Shown here: piece after piece, positions 50,681 to 63,186 of the stretch
Layout of the letters: each line of letters opens with the position of its first letter
Position numbering within the stretch: the first letter of the stretch is position 1
Source of the DNA: Quillaja saponaria
Lineage: Eukaryota; Streptophyta; Magnoliopsida; Fabales; Quillajaceae
Direction: 5' to 3'
Assembly: GCA_029379385.1 (NCBI GenBank)
Contig: CM055611.1
Span: 18,112,062-18,176,061 of the forward strand
Length of the DNA: 64,000 nucleotides
Program-made: the position numbers and the translations under genes
The notes under the pieces: model-generated
Told to the model about the DNA's origin: nothing
The model's database searches: none
What the model saw: only the letters and a program-made list of their open reading frames with translations

Positions 50681-52426
50681 ATATATATATATATAAAAAA
50701 AAAGAAACAAGTTTGTTAGCCTCACGATAAAGGGAATTTCATATTTAGAGAAACAAGAAAACAAATGTTGAAAAGTCTTAAACTCTCAAAGTGATCTTAA
50801 TTTTGAGAGTATTCTTCTCTCTTCTCTTTTTTGAAAGATCTAGTTGGAAAGGAAGCTTTTTAATATTGAACACTATATATGAAGGAGTGAGTCAAGCCAC
50901 GTAGCAGTGAGTCAATCGATTCATTTGCTCACGCCTTAATCTATGCATGATGTTCTCAAAAGAAATAAATAAAAAATTAAAAACCAACCCAATGCACCCT
51001 TTGAAGGAAAGGTAAACTCCTTTCTAGCTTTATTTATTAACTCATCTTCTAAGTCTCTTATAATAGTTTTATTACCAGAGATGGAAGCTCAACAACATCT
51101 GAGAGTACTATATATGGTTTATGTTAGAGTTCTAATTAAAGAAATCAAACATAGACCTGTCCCAAAAACTCCATTTTACTAACTCCTTATCATTACAAAT
51201 TAGACTACCCAATCAAGCGAAAATTGAGCCACCATATCTGAACCTAACAAGATATAATAAGGTGAAGTTGAGTGGTTACATGGTGAAGCACTTAGAAGGT
51301 TTGCATATTTTCGCAAAATGTTAAAATGTAGAAGTAATATTTTCAAAAGCATTAGGTGATAATCTATTACTATAAAATTTAAATATTACATCAATGATAA
51401 TACTAGGATAGCATCACATCAGCAATAATAGCAGCAAAACATCACATCACTGATAATTTCATATTTTTCGCATAATAATTTCACCACACAAATGTGGAAC
51501 ACTAGACAGGTAAACATATCCATCTAGTTCAAGTTTCTCTTCTTTTTTTCTTTTCTTTTTTGTGGGGTGGGGGGGGGGGGGGGGGGGGGGGGTGTGTTGG
51601 GGTTTGAGAAGTGGCATAATGGTCTAATTCAAAACATAAAAGACGCCATCCTGACTGTAAAAGCCATTCATAGCATGGATATAAAGCGGCGAGCAAAAAG
51701 ATCAGGCCTCTAATGGGGTAATGAAGAAATAGAATTTAGGGGAGGTTTGATGCTCTGTATAACGGGTGAATAGGATAAGGCTAAAAGAAGATACTTTAAG
51801 GACTCTGTTGTTTGGTCACGATGTGGGTATTAAAATTTGCATCCACTTTAGGAAGGTCCCTGATCATAAGTGAAATTATGATCTTTGTGCTTGTACGTCA
51901 GGTGTTTGGCAATTCTGGCTAACCCTGTTTCTTTATACTATTTCACTGAATTTTTTTGGCTGCTCAGAAAAAAAAAATATATATATATATAAATTTGATT
52001 CATACAGTATTAGTACAATTCAAAAAAGTTGGAGTGATTTACTTTTAATTAAATTTTTTATTATTATTACTATTATTGATAAAGATGTTCTAAAAATTTT
52101 GTTTTATTGCAACAAATAGAAAAAAAATTTAAATGTTATAAAAGAAATGAAATTATACGAGAAGATTTATATAACCAACATATATCTTGAAGCTCTCATG
52201 AAAAATTAGAGAGCCAAATGTATGTAACATATCCATTAATTGCATCTAAACACTTGATCAGTTCATCACATCTAAAAGTTAGTAAATAGATCTAGAAAAT
52301 TAATCACAGAAAGGAAACCTTTTTGCCTCCTGTTGCATAACTAAAACAATGAGGGAAAGGTTTCACTAACAACTTCTTTGTCTTTCCCTCATTTCTTTTT
52401 ATAAACAAAGCTTCTTAAACTTCAAT
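50681..52426. other. Intergenic DNA with a long G run
   Basis: AT-rich with no gene. It contains 24 consecutive G (51569-51592) preceded by a C/T-rich tract and by GGGG, listed under findings. The last part carries the 3-prime UTR of the second DUF1442 gene. Confidence 0.45.
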
Positions 52427-53194
52427 TTATTTCCCAGGAAGAGAAACAATCCTAAATACATGTTCCTCTCCAGTGCACTTATCTATTTTAACAATCCAAC
52501 GACTCCTCTTTCTATGGCCAACTTCACCATTAATAAGCTTAACATGATTTGGATCTATTTTGGTCACCAGCAATCCTTCCCCAATAGGTAAAAAATGTGT
52601 CTTCAATTCTCTCCACCAAGAAGAACCCCTATGAAGAGCATTATAGCCAACCACAAGTCCTCCGTTATTCTTTGCTCCTTCATGTGCAGCTACAATTACC
52701 CTCTTAGCATCGTTGACATCACAATCTACAAGCACAAAATCTGCTCCTTTGTATTTTTTTGACAATAGGAGTTTGGGATCTCCTCTGACAAACTCCACAC
52801 TATGTGCATAGTGTCCTAGAGCCCTTTTGGATGCCTCCAATTCTTTTAACCCACATGAAATACACACAACACGACCTCCGGTTTGATGAGCAGCCGCAAC
52901 AAGTGCTAGTGTGGTGGATCCAGCCACGCCTACACATGCTATAACCATTAGTTGTGCATTGTTGCCGGCTGCCAACGCAGATATGTACTCAGCTACATCT
53001 GGTTCTTTTCCTCTTTTACCCTGCAAAATGATGCAAAAAACTAATCAATAGAAGTAACAAAAAATAAAAAATAATAAAAACAATTCACGTGGATTTTAAA
53101 AAAAAAATAGATAGGTTTGTATATATTGTAAGCTTACTAATATTAGTGTCCGGAGATAAGCTTTTGTTGCGTTTTCTGCAGACCAACAAACCAT
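52427..53194 (-). CDS. DUF1442 family protein, second copy, two exons
   Basis: Exon 1 is 53138-53194 (MVCWSAENATKAYLRTLIL) and exon 2 is 52427-53020. They join in phase 0 over a 117-bp GT-AG intron, giving 216 residues. Family segments are AEYISALAAGNNAQLMVIA, VAAAHQTGGRVVCIS and DFVLVDCDVNDAKRV, and the C-terminal RSRWIVKIDKCTGEEHVF is shared with the 38.9-kb gene. It is closer in its opening (WSAENATKAYL) to the At5g62280 type than to the other gene in this window, so it is a distant paralogue and not a recent tandem copy. A TATATAAAG box lies at 53285-53293 (complement). No disruption was seen. Confidence 0.9.
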
Positions 53195-56100
53195 TTTGCT
53201 TGTTTCTTCTCTGGGATTCTTTGGACTTGGAAATGTTTTTGTACTGAGAATAGCTTAACTTGGTTCATCAGTGAGGGAATGTAGCTTTATATACAAGTGA
53301 GTGGAGAGATATTAATCACGGGTGCAACTAAGGGACGGCTATTGTGTTTTAGGATATTCAGCCATGACAACTGGCATTGTTGAAAACGGCACTAAAAAAT
53401 GATACTGAAAATATATATATATATATATATAGCTAGATTGTGTTTTTTGTGCACTAGATAAATGATATTGAAGTTCTTATTTTCCACTTTATAAGGATAA
53501 TTGTACCGATAGAAGTTTTCATTCATAATTAAGCTTAACATTCATGTTAGCATCAAATTAGGCTTTGAGGATAAAATTTTCATAATTTTTTTAGTCACAA
53601 CATAAATGACCTGTTTTTAATTGAACGAACAAATGATTAATCGAGATATATATAAGTTGACATGTGAACACACCTTATCACCAAATTAAAAAAGAGAAAA
53701 TGATAAATTATGTCTTAAAAATAAACCAAATAGGTTCACAAGTCCTTTTCTATGCATTCTATACTGGTGATTGTTAATTAAATGTATATTAAAATTAATG
53801 AATAATGATAAATGCAGACAATTTTCTCATACACTGACACTTCTTATAAGTTAAATAATAAAATTCATATAAAGAGATAATGATCAATTTATATCAGAAC
53901 AAACTTTCACATTTATTAATCACTTTTACATAAATGTAATACTCATTTTGTTTTCAACTATAACTCGGTTGCAACATAGAGAATCTAACGACTGAAAAGA
54001 ATTAAAAAAACCTGCAGACAGTAATTATAGGGAACAGAAGCAAGACAATGTGCGGGTTGGCAGCACATGTTGTGACTAATTAGCTCATGAATAATCAAGC
54101 ATTACCTCAAACCTCGCCATAAAATTATGATTATGCATTAATTTCCATAGCTAGATAGTACCTGGTTTCTACTAATCCTTTAAGATTAACAACAAGTGAG
54201 TCTGCTCAGATATATTAAAATTAGAGCAAGTTGTAAATTGAATAGAAAATGGAATAAGGAAACTTCACGGGTGGTTGTTTTGCCCCAACACCCAACACAG
54301 AGATCTAAGCCCGATCACGTTGTTTTGATTCGCATGCATATGCAATACTGCAAATGCATTGATTATTACAGCCGACCCTTCATAATCTAATGTTATGTGG
54401 TCTGCTCACTTTATTCCAAGAATGCTTGGTATCTTATGAAATCTATATGCTTCTCCTCTTGTCTCCTTTTTGTTTTTCTTACTTCTATATGATCTACCAG
54501 TCAACAGTGTGTACCATATTTTGAAACATTTTCCTATTTACAAGGCCATATATAATGGACATTGGAAAGAACATTTAGTGTACGTAATATCGTAAAATTA
54601 ATTAGGATTGCTCTAACCTTTAAGAAAATGTGGATATATTCAATAAAATATCAAAGAGTTAAAGAAAATTAACCATTTATATTTTGGATTTGAAAATAAT
54701 TACGAATAAATTAGAGCAAGTTACTCTAGCAAGTTACTTAGAGGTTTCTTACTAAAAAATAAGTACAATCTTAAAAGTACTCATGTATAACGAAATGTTA
54801 TTATTCAAATTAAAGTGAGATATAAATAAATATTCTTCAAATATTAATACAACAAGAAAATAAAAAATAGAAAAAAGCAATGCTTTCTTGATTTGCTAAT
54901 AACAACTGCAGAGAGACTACAAAAAACTTAAATATTCTAAAAACATTGTTTTTCAATAATCTTTTATTTTTATTTTTTTTTAGTTTTAACATAATTTCAT
55001 GAATGATTATTAATTCAATTTTAAATTTATAAAATAAAAGTCATATACATCTCTTAATAATAAGACAAAAATAAAGGTATTTTAGGTACTTTCTCTAAAT
55101 TTTTTAATGAGTGAGATATACATTATGTAGCTTGTTTCATATATATTTTAAGAGAGATTTATGTATATTTAAAAATAGAAAGGAGGTTTTTTTAAATTAA
55201 AAAAAGAAAGAAAAAGAAATAGAATGGAAATTCATGTCATTTCAACATAAGTCAAGGAAGGCTAGCAATTTACTCAATAAATTAATTAAATCCTGACAGA
55301 GAAATCCTGACATTTATAATCTTTGACAGAAAACTAGCTTACATTTAAACTTGTAAATAACAAAATATTTGATAATTGAATTGTGCATAAGTTGATCTTT
55401 GAAAACATTATTAATTATTTCGTGCTTATTACCCAACAAAAAATTGGCAATTAATTAATTAATGTAAGAATTTATATAAATTTGAGGGAATTAAGCTTTG
55501 GAAATCAATCAAGAAAAATATCGGAACAAAATTTTACAAAGATAAAATAGAATTAAAACTCAAATTCTAGGTAACACATGCTTCCTTTGTGCTCTTATCT
55601 TTTTTTACTTAATATTTGATAATCGTTGTTGTATAGTTAATTTGTTTTAGATTGTCACTCTTTATAGTTATTTGTAGGCTTAATTACTATTTTAATCTTT
55701 TAAGATTATATCAGTTTTTAATTTAGTTATTTAAGTATGTAATTGAACAATTTCATCTTCTAAAATTCAGAACTTTTATATATTATGCATACAGAAATGT
55801 CTTCTACATAATTTAAATATAAAATCACCAAAAAAAGTTTTGCAAGATATAAAAATAATTTAAGCATGTTGTTAACTTTATGTCAAGTATGATTATTTCG
55901 CTACTTCATGATATATAAATAGAAGAATGAAACTTGATTGAGAAAATTTATATCTTGAAAAATAAAATTAACCGATAAAGTTCTTAGATCGGACCGAATT
56001 AAAAATGATATAATCTTAAAAACTAAAACAATAGACAAACTATATATATATATATGATTAAATAATACACAAATTGCATATAGTTCATCTCCCATATAGT

Positions 56101-57349
56101 ATTTTGAATAGATCTTTACTATTAACTTATTAAAAAGTGAACCAAAATATCAATTTTGTAAATTAAAATTTGACCAATATGATGATTTGATTTGGTGAGT
56201 TTTTATATTGCTATAAAATGTAATTTAAATTTTTTTAATTCGATATAGTTAAAAAAAAATGTGTTAAGAATGTTAGAGATACTTAATTTTGTATTATTTG
56301 GAAAAAATAATTCTTAAAAAATTAGAAGGGCACGTATATATATATATAAAGTTAAAAAAAAAAGAAAAAAAAAGGTACCGTAATACTTGAATATTAGACA
56401 TCCAACTTAGAAGCCCCTGTATTGGAATGTGAATTATCCATGCTATCCAATTTTTGTTTGCACATGGATTCAACATGCTACTGACCTATTTATGTGATCT
56501 TGGTGGCAACCTATTTATTACATGACAGGCTTCCACTCAGTAATTTACATGATCTTGACAGCTTATATGAGGATCAAATTCTCCAAATATATATAGCTAC
56601 AATATGTTACTTTAATCACAACAGCATCCAGATGAAGCAACTTTTCCACACAAGCAATTTTTAAAAAAAACTTTAAATGAAGTTTCAAACACTATAATTA
56701 CACTATATCTTGTAACTATCATTTTTTGGGATATTGGAGTAAATTAAGTTGTGCTAATCGGAATGATAGACGTGTTGAGATCATGTTTAAAAAATATAAC
56801 ATAACTTTAATAAAAATATTTCTTTGGTTTGCCTTCTAAAAAAGTTAGATGCCAAAACACACAGATATTTTTTTTTTCTACTGTCTACTCATAAATATTA
56901 TATTGGTTTAGCTATCAATAACAATTTTTTATTGTTATTCATTGCTATTGTTAACTCGAGACACCAATAAACAAAAATAGTTTGGATTCTGTTAAAAGGT
57001 TTCCATACAATGGCCAAAACCCTTGGTAATGTATTTTTTTTTTTTTTTTTGATAAATTAGAGATGGAAAGTTAATTCCCATAAATTCAAATAAAAATATG
57101 ATTAATTAATAAAATGATAATATTTTTATTATAATTATATTTTATTGAATCACTGAAATAAGTATATACTTTGAAAATACATGTGTTAGCAAGTCAGTAA
57201 CATATAATTTATTCTTAATATAGTTAAGAACATATTTCAGCTTAAAAAAAAAAAAAAAAAATATCAATTTTTACAATTACAATTTTTTTTTGGTTAGTAA
57301 TTGAGTACATTTTCTTTAACTTTTTAAGTCCGGGCAAAAGTACTAGACA
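53195..57349. other. AT-rich intergenic region
   Basis: Four kilobases with the promoter of the second DUF1442 gene at its left end and (TA)n tracts near 53412 and 56335. No gene, RNA or element boundary was supported. Confidence 0.45.
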
Positions 57350-59710
57350 TGCTTATTCAATATTCATCAATTGCTGCATTGAGATTTCATCAATGATAGT
57401 CTAGGAATAAGAAATTATTGAGCCACTTGTTGTATTGACGGACGAGATTTTGGTTTAGAATGTAGGCATGCTAGAGCTAGCGTTACTATAAGAACCACAT
57501 CTCTACCACTTCTTTGATGGCAAGGAAGAGGAAGACGTGGGTCTAACACATCTTTTAACAAAATATTTTGAGCAGATGATGTTGATAAAGAGGAAATCAG
57601 CTCTCCAGGATGTTTTCCCATCATTGTTTCCAATGCCACTACTCCAAAACTATAAACATCACATTTCTCGGTCACAACCATTGTATAGGCAAGCTCTACA
57701 AGAAAATAAAATAAAAAGGTTAAAAATGGTGTTTGAAAGCACTTATGTCAAGAATGTAGTAAGAGAAAAAGCACATACAAATTTAAAAGAATAAACTTAT
57801 ACCTGGGCAATATATCCCTAAGTTCTAACTATTAGAGTTTGATTGGAGGAATCAGGATCAAGAAATCTAGCTGTTCCAAAGTCTGATATAATAGCCTCTA
57901 ATTCTTCATTCAACAATATCTTGCTGCTTGTTATGTATCAATGAATAATTTTAGGGGTACAATCATGATGCTTGTAAGATAAAGCATGTGTTATGCCTTT
58001 AACAATATTCACCCTCTCGCTCCATGTCAACTCCTTAGCTTCGGCATCATCTCTTAAACCACAAAACAAGGTTCCTTGTTTCATGTACTCATAAACAAGG
58101 AACATGCATCTTTTGTGCAAACAGAATCCGTGAAGCTTGACAATATTTCGGTGACAAATCTTTGATAACATCTTCACTTCATTATGAAAACTCTTGTCGA
58201 ATGACAGATCATGAGATTCCAAACGATGTAATTTCTTCAATGCAACAATTTTTCTGCTAGGAAGTTGTGCTTTGTAAACACTACCATAACCTCCCGTTCC
58301 AATGCAGTATCTAATATCAAAATCCTCTGCTGCTTTGATAATGTCTTCAAATGCAATTTTCCTGTCATTGTTCCATACTGAGAACAAGTCTCCACTCTTT
58401 TTTGTTGTTTCCTCAATGTATTTGCTTTTCTTTTTTACCGAATATCGATAAATAATGGAAGCCCCGAGAATTAATATGGCAAGAGGACTTACTACAGTGA
58501 GAATCAGTTTGAGTGAGTGAAATACAGAAGCGAGATGTGTGATGTGCTTGGGTGGTGATTACATTTAGATGAAAACATTGATATTTCTTTTCTCAAAGTC
58601 ATTGTTACCAATGAATATGCAAGGTAAAAAAGGACAGTAAATTTTTTCTGGAATTGGTCCACTAAAAGAATTGTAGGAAAGGTTTAGTCGATCCAGGTAT
58701 TTTGCCACTCAGATTATTGTAGCTGAGATTCGAGACCTTTAAGAAACCTAGTTCATCAGGTATCTCTCCAGTGATTAAGTTATAACTAAAGTCCATTATC
58801 CTAAGCTTAGGAAGGTCAAGGACTCGGGAGGGAATGCTTCCATTTAGTAAATTTCGAGAGAGGTTGAGTAATCGAAGATTGATGAGTTGTCTAATTCCTG
58901 TTGTTATTGAACCAAAAATTTGGTTTGAAGAAAGATTCAAAATAGTCAAATTAGTTAATCTGCCAAAAGATGAAGGAATAGGACCAATGAGTTTGTTCTC
59001 ACTAAGATCTAGCCATTCCAAATTGGTAAAATTTTCTAATCTTGAGAAAATAGAACCATTTATTTGGTTGGATCGAAGAACCAAAGTACTTAATGTAGTT
59101 AAATCTCTCATGGTTGAAGGAATTGGGCCAAGGAAATTGTTCATACGTAGATCCAAGAATGCCAAATCTTTTAGATTCCCTATTTCTGGAGGGAACAAAC
59201 CACCAATTTTATTTTCTCCCACATCAAGATATATTAACTGAGTGAGATTCATTAGACAGATAGGTAACTCACCTGTAAGATCATTATGAGATAGGTCTAG
59301 ACTAGTGAGCTTTGAAAGCATACATATATCCGAATAAAAACTCCCTGAAAGTCCGATTGAAGTTCCAAATAGACTAAATTGGGGAAGGCAGTGAAGTTCA
59401 TCTTCCCCAACTTATCTCCCACATAAAATCTAGGAGATGGTGGAGATATCTTTACAATGCTCCCATTAGCATTGCATCCAATACCAGTCCATTCGCAATG
59501 GTTTGAGATGTTGTAAACACTAGTATCATTCCACCACTGACTGTTGAGCAAAGCCTTTGCTTCACCATCTAAGGATGTTGCCATAGTAGTAGTACTAATA
59601 GCACCTGTAGAAGCAGCACCAAGGCAAATTGCAAAGATGGCCCATACTACTACCAGTATGTAATTTGAAATGAAGGATGAGGATGATATTTGGTTTCACT
59701 GAGTTCAAAG
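57350..59710 (-). pseudogene. MIK2-like LRR receptor kinase, degraded (copy D)
   Basis: The minus strand reads signal region (ATG lost, near 59690), LRR cap (WTGIGCNANGSIVKIS, 59297-59584), LRRs (58662-59321), an eroded membrane region (58440-58650) and a kinase in two exons (57803-58387 and 57350-57695). Disruptions: the start codon is changed, the frame changes near 59310, and the catalytic HRD is replaced by a stop (IIH then TGA, near 57940). The second exon stops early at QQVAQ, where copy A continues EFLISRLSF (GAA-to-TAA). The ATP-site lysine (IVALKKLHR) and DFG-like stretch remain recognisable. It keeps more LRR sequence than copies B and C. Confidence 0.88.
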
Positions 59711-61129
59711 CTATCACTAGTCTCACCTATATATATTTGAATTTGGCTGCAAATGCAGGCTCAATTACATAAGAAAGTGTCAAGGTATTACTCAGTCCGC
59801 TGGATATTCATGTACATAATGTTTGGAATGTAAGATGCCGGCTTACTCTAGCTAGTAGTAATGTTTTAGGCTTTGCCATTTGGCATAGGCTCGGCCAATT
59901 TGGCAGACCACATGAACAAAAGCCACCTATCAACCATTAGCATGCCAATTTAGTAGGAATGTTGTTAATACTTTTAAAGTTTTAAAGTAGTTATGTTTTA
60001 AGAAGAATACAATAAAGATATTTTAGTTATTTTATGAGAAGAGGTCCAAGTAATATAAGACAGTACAAATGAGGTTTGAATAATTTACTCAAATTTTATA
60101 AGTTGAAGAGAAGTTTCTAAATTTTAGCCTAATACATAAGCACACTAAGAAATCATGTTGCCAAGAATTTTGAATTTTGAAATTTGAATTCTATTCTTTC
60201 TTTGCCCAAAAATTTAATATTTTTTAATTTTCATACCTTAATAGTTAATTCCATCCAACATGCCTTTAATTTAATTTTATTTTATTAATTTTCTGTACAT
60301 ATTTGTCAATTTGTTGTGGGGAAAATAAGTACCCATGGAATTATAACTCTTTTTTATTAAAATTAAATTATAAATGACTTGCCTGCAACTTAATTTAATT
60401 CAATGAAAAATTTAAGGTTCAAAGTTTACTACGATATTGGTCTTATTTTTTTAATTTTCATGCAAAAACAAAAAGCTTATCTATTGTTTTTGTCATTCAT
60501 AATTATATCAATTTTTAGATCAGGTCCTTCAAATATTTTTTTAAGTAAATTTCATCTTTCAATATTTAAAATTTCTAAATCAAGTTCTATTTTTTCATTT
60601 ATATATTATTAATCAACGAAATAACCATATTTGACATAAAGATAATAACGTACATATATTATTTTTATATCTTGTAAATTTTTTTTCAGTTATTTTATCA
60701 TTAAATTATGTAGAATTGCTTTATCTATACATATTCTAAATCCTAGAAGATGAAATTGACTGAAAACATTCATGAAAGACTAAATTCAAAACTGATACAA
60801 TTCTACAAATCTAAAACAGTAATTAAGCCAAAACAAATCTAACGAACTAAAAGCACATGTTAATGTTTTATAAATAGAAAGCTTGTAGCATTTATTAAGC
60901 TAACTAACTATTGAAACTTTTCACTTTCCACTTACCATATTTATTATATCTTAACAAGTGCCATTAGGACACTCACTAGAAAATCATAATTTAATTTTGT
61001 TACCAACGTGCTTATAACTGAAGTTTTTAAAATTAAACTTTGTTAGTAGATCATATATAAGGAAATCTCATAAAGGAAGAAGTCAGATAAATTTAAATTC
61101 CTTAATTGAGTGAAATATGCGAGAGATAC
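59711..61129. other. Intergenic DNA between copies D and E
   Basis: AT-rich; no gene. It is upstream of copy D, but no strong match to the other upstream blocks was found by eye. Confidence 0.4.
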
Positions 61130-61494
61130 ACATAGCTCACCTGATAGATCCTTACAAGATAGGTTTAGATAGGTGAGCATAAGAAGCATACCTATCTAAT
61201 CAGGAATACTTCGCCTAAGTCCCGTTTAAGTGAGATTCAAATGGACCAAATTGGGAAGGCAGTGAAGTTCATCTTCCTCAACTTATCTCTCATATAAATT
61301 GTATGATCAGGTGGTGTAGACATCTATATAATACTCCCATTTGCAATACTCAGAGATGTTGCACCACTGACTGTTGAGCAAGCCTTTGCTTTATCATCTA
61401 TGGATGTTGCCATAGTAGTGCTTACAAGAAAAAAGGCAAAGATGGCCCATAGTACTACCACTATCAATTTGGAAATGAAGGAGGAGGATGACAT
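61130..61494 (-). pseudogene. MIK2-like receptor kinase, 5-prime scrap (copy E)
   Basis: It starts with ATG at 61494 (MSSSSFISKLIVVVLWAIFAF), a good signal peptide. The LRR cap then frameshifts: 'gttgagcaagcc' at 61374 lacks one A compared with the other copies. Weak LRR homology continues to about 61130, then stops. No kinase is present. Confidence 0.8.
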
Positions 61495-62500
61495 GCTTGA
61501 TTTCACTGTGTTCAATTCAATTGCAGCTGCAGGTTTACAAATACTGGTTGCATCACTTACTCCACCCTATAACACGGGCTAAAAGACTAGTTTACAAGTC
61601 AAGGTCTCACATTGAAATTTACAGGTGACGGTTCTCCTGAATTGGAACCACTTTGTTTTCCCTCATTTTTTTTCTTAATATTTCCAATCACATTGTTGAC
61701 TTCCTTGCTTTGGTACCAATCAAATAATTAAATAAACGCGTTTAATGGGAAAAGAAGTTTCACTCTTTGACAAAAAAGGGTGAAGGACATCCTTAGTCCA
61801 ACAGGACATGGCACTCACAAGCGTTGGAAAGTCTGGCAGCAACTACTAAGACTCTTCAAAGATCCCGACATAATCTAATATCCAATCAAACCAGTAATTT
61901 AGTTCAAATAAATTTGAATATTTTTCGTATTTAGTTTGATTCTGATAACTAAATTTAATAACTATTATTTTAATTCGAATACGAATAATGATTCTATTAC
62001 AGATAGTGAGATAGAATACATATAAATATCCATGATTATTTGAAAATTAAAATATAATTTGAAAAAAAATTATTATTTTTAATGTATTGTTATGTTAATT
62101 TATGATTATATATTTTTACTTGTGTTAAATATATTAATATATTATATATTTTTTATTTTTTATAATAACTAATGAATTTAAAAAGTATGAAATTCAAAAA
62201 AATATATATATAATTTTTAAATTAATTTTAGTGAAATATTAATAAATTTCAAATAACTAAATATTCAAAAGTTATATTTTTTCAGTTTGAATAATACAAA
62301 TTTTCTCTTTAGTTCCATTTTCAAATTTTACTATCTAAATTTTTTAATTCAGTTCAAAAATTTACTATCCAAACTACCCGTGCCATGCCTTCTTGCGCAA
62401 GCTACTTAGAAGCCAAGTTATCATAGCGCACACTCTCCCTTAATTACTTTACTATGCTCTTTTGTCCTCTTTCTAATACAATAGTTTTAGCCTAGACTGG
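61495..62500. other. Upstream block of copy E and AT-rich DNA
   Basis: 61555-61720 repeats parts of the ancestral receptor promoter (ataacacgggc, acattgaaatttacagg, ttgacttccttgctttggtacc). The remainder is AT-rich with gaatacgaataatgattc-type fold-back sequence, element type unknown. Confidence 0.45.
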
Positions 62501-62514
62501 TTCTGGTTTTGTAA

Positions 62515-62665
62515 ACGCATATAATGTCGTCATCACATCTGCGCAAACGCAAAGATTATTTGTCATCACATTTGCGCAAACGTACAGAAATAGCAGACGC
62601 AGATAATGTCATTATCACATCTACACAAACGTAAAAATAACATACGCAAATAATGTCATTTCTCA
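62515..62665. repeat. Imperfect tandem repeat, about 45-50 bp, three units
   Basis: Units share 'tcatcacatctgcgcaaacg' variants: 62530, 62563 and 62613. The spacing is uneven (33-50 bp). It lies downstream of the presumed last exon at 63026. Confidence 0.55.
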
Positions 62666-63025
62666 TCCTTTGGATTAACATGGTTTCGAAACCTAACTGC
62701 AAGGCATACCGGCAAAGCAAGCTTTGACAATGAGAAACAACAATCATAACATCTGAGCAGGTAATACATGCAAAGGCAACGAGTAAGAGCACAATCAGAC
62801 TCACAAAAATGTTAATAACCTCTATTTTCAAAATTAGAGTATTCATGGCTCAATGAAACATGGATACTGCAATTTTGCAAACACAATAAATCAGAAGCAC
62901 TTCTATACTCAGTTGCGAATCATTACAATAAATCAGAAGCACTTCTACAAAATAACTATCACAACATATACAACACAGAACACAGAGACACTTTATTACT
63001 AAAATTGGCAGCAGAATGGCCTGCT
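62666..63025. other. Possible 3-prime UTR of the gene at 63026
   Basis: No coding signal was seen; 'aataaatcagaagcacttct' appears twice (62886 and 62928). Confidence 0.3.
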
Positions 63026-63186
63026 TCACTCTATATTGATTCTGACAGTTTTTCTGGTTCTCCCACTAGAGCTGGTGCTCGAATAATTATCTGGTCCAAA
63101 CCCTCTATCTCTTTGGTCTTGCTGCAAAGAAGGAAAAGCCCAACCTTCTCGAATCTGCATTTCCTTTTGTTCGTTTCTGCTTGAGC
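63026..63186 (-). CDS. Probable last exon of an unrecognised gene
   Basis: An acceptor (TGTAG, complement near 63187) precedes an open stretch ending in TGA at 63026-63028. It would encode about 53 residues, Arg/Ser/Gln-rich, with GWAFPSLQQDQRDRGFGPDN and ending SGRTRKTVRINIE. The rest of the gene must lie to the right, but I found no further exon before 64000. I do not recognise the family. Short length and low complexity leave room for chance. Confidence 0.35.

Noticed and set aside
61880..62395. Possible MITE with gaatacgaataatgattc fold-back
   Set aside because: No matching ends or target duplication were found; the stretch is mostly low-complexity AT.
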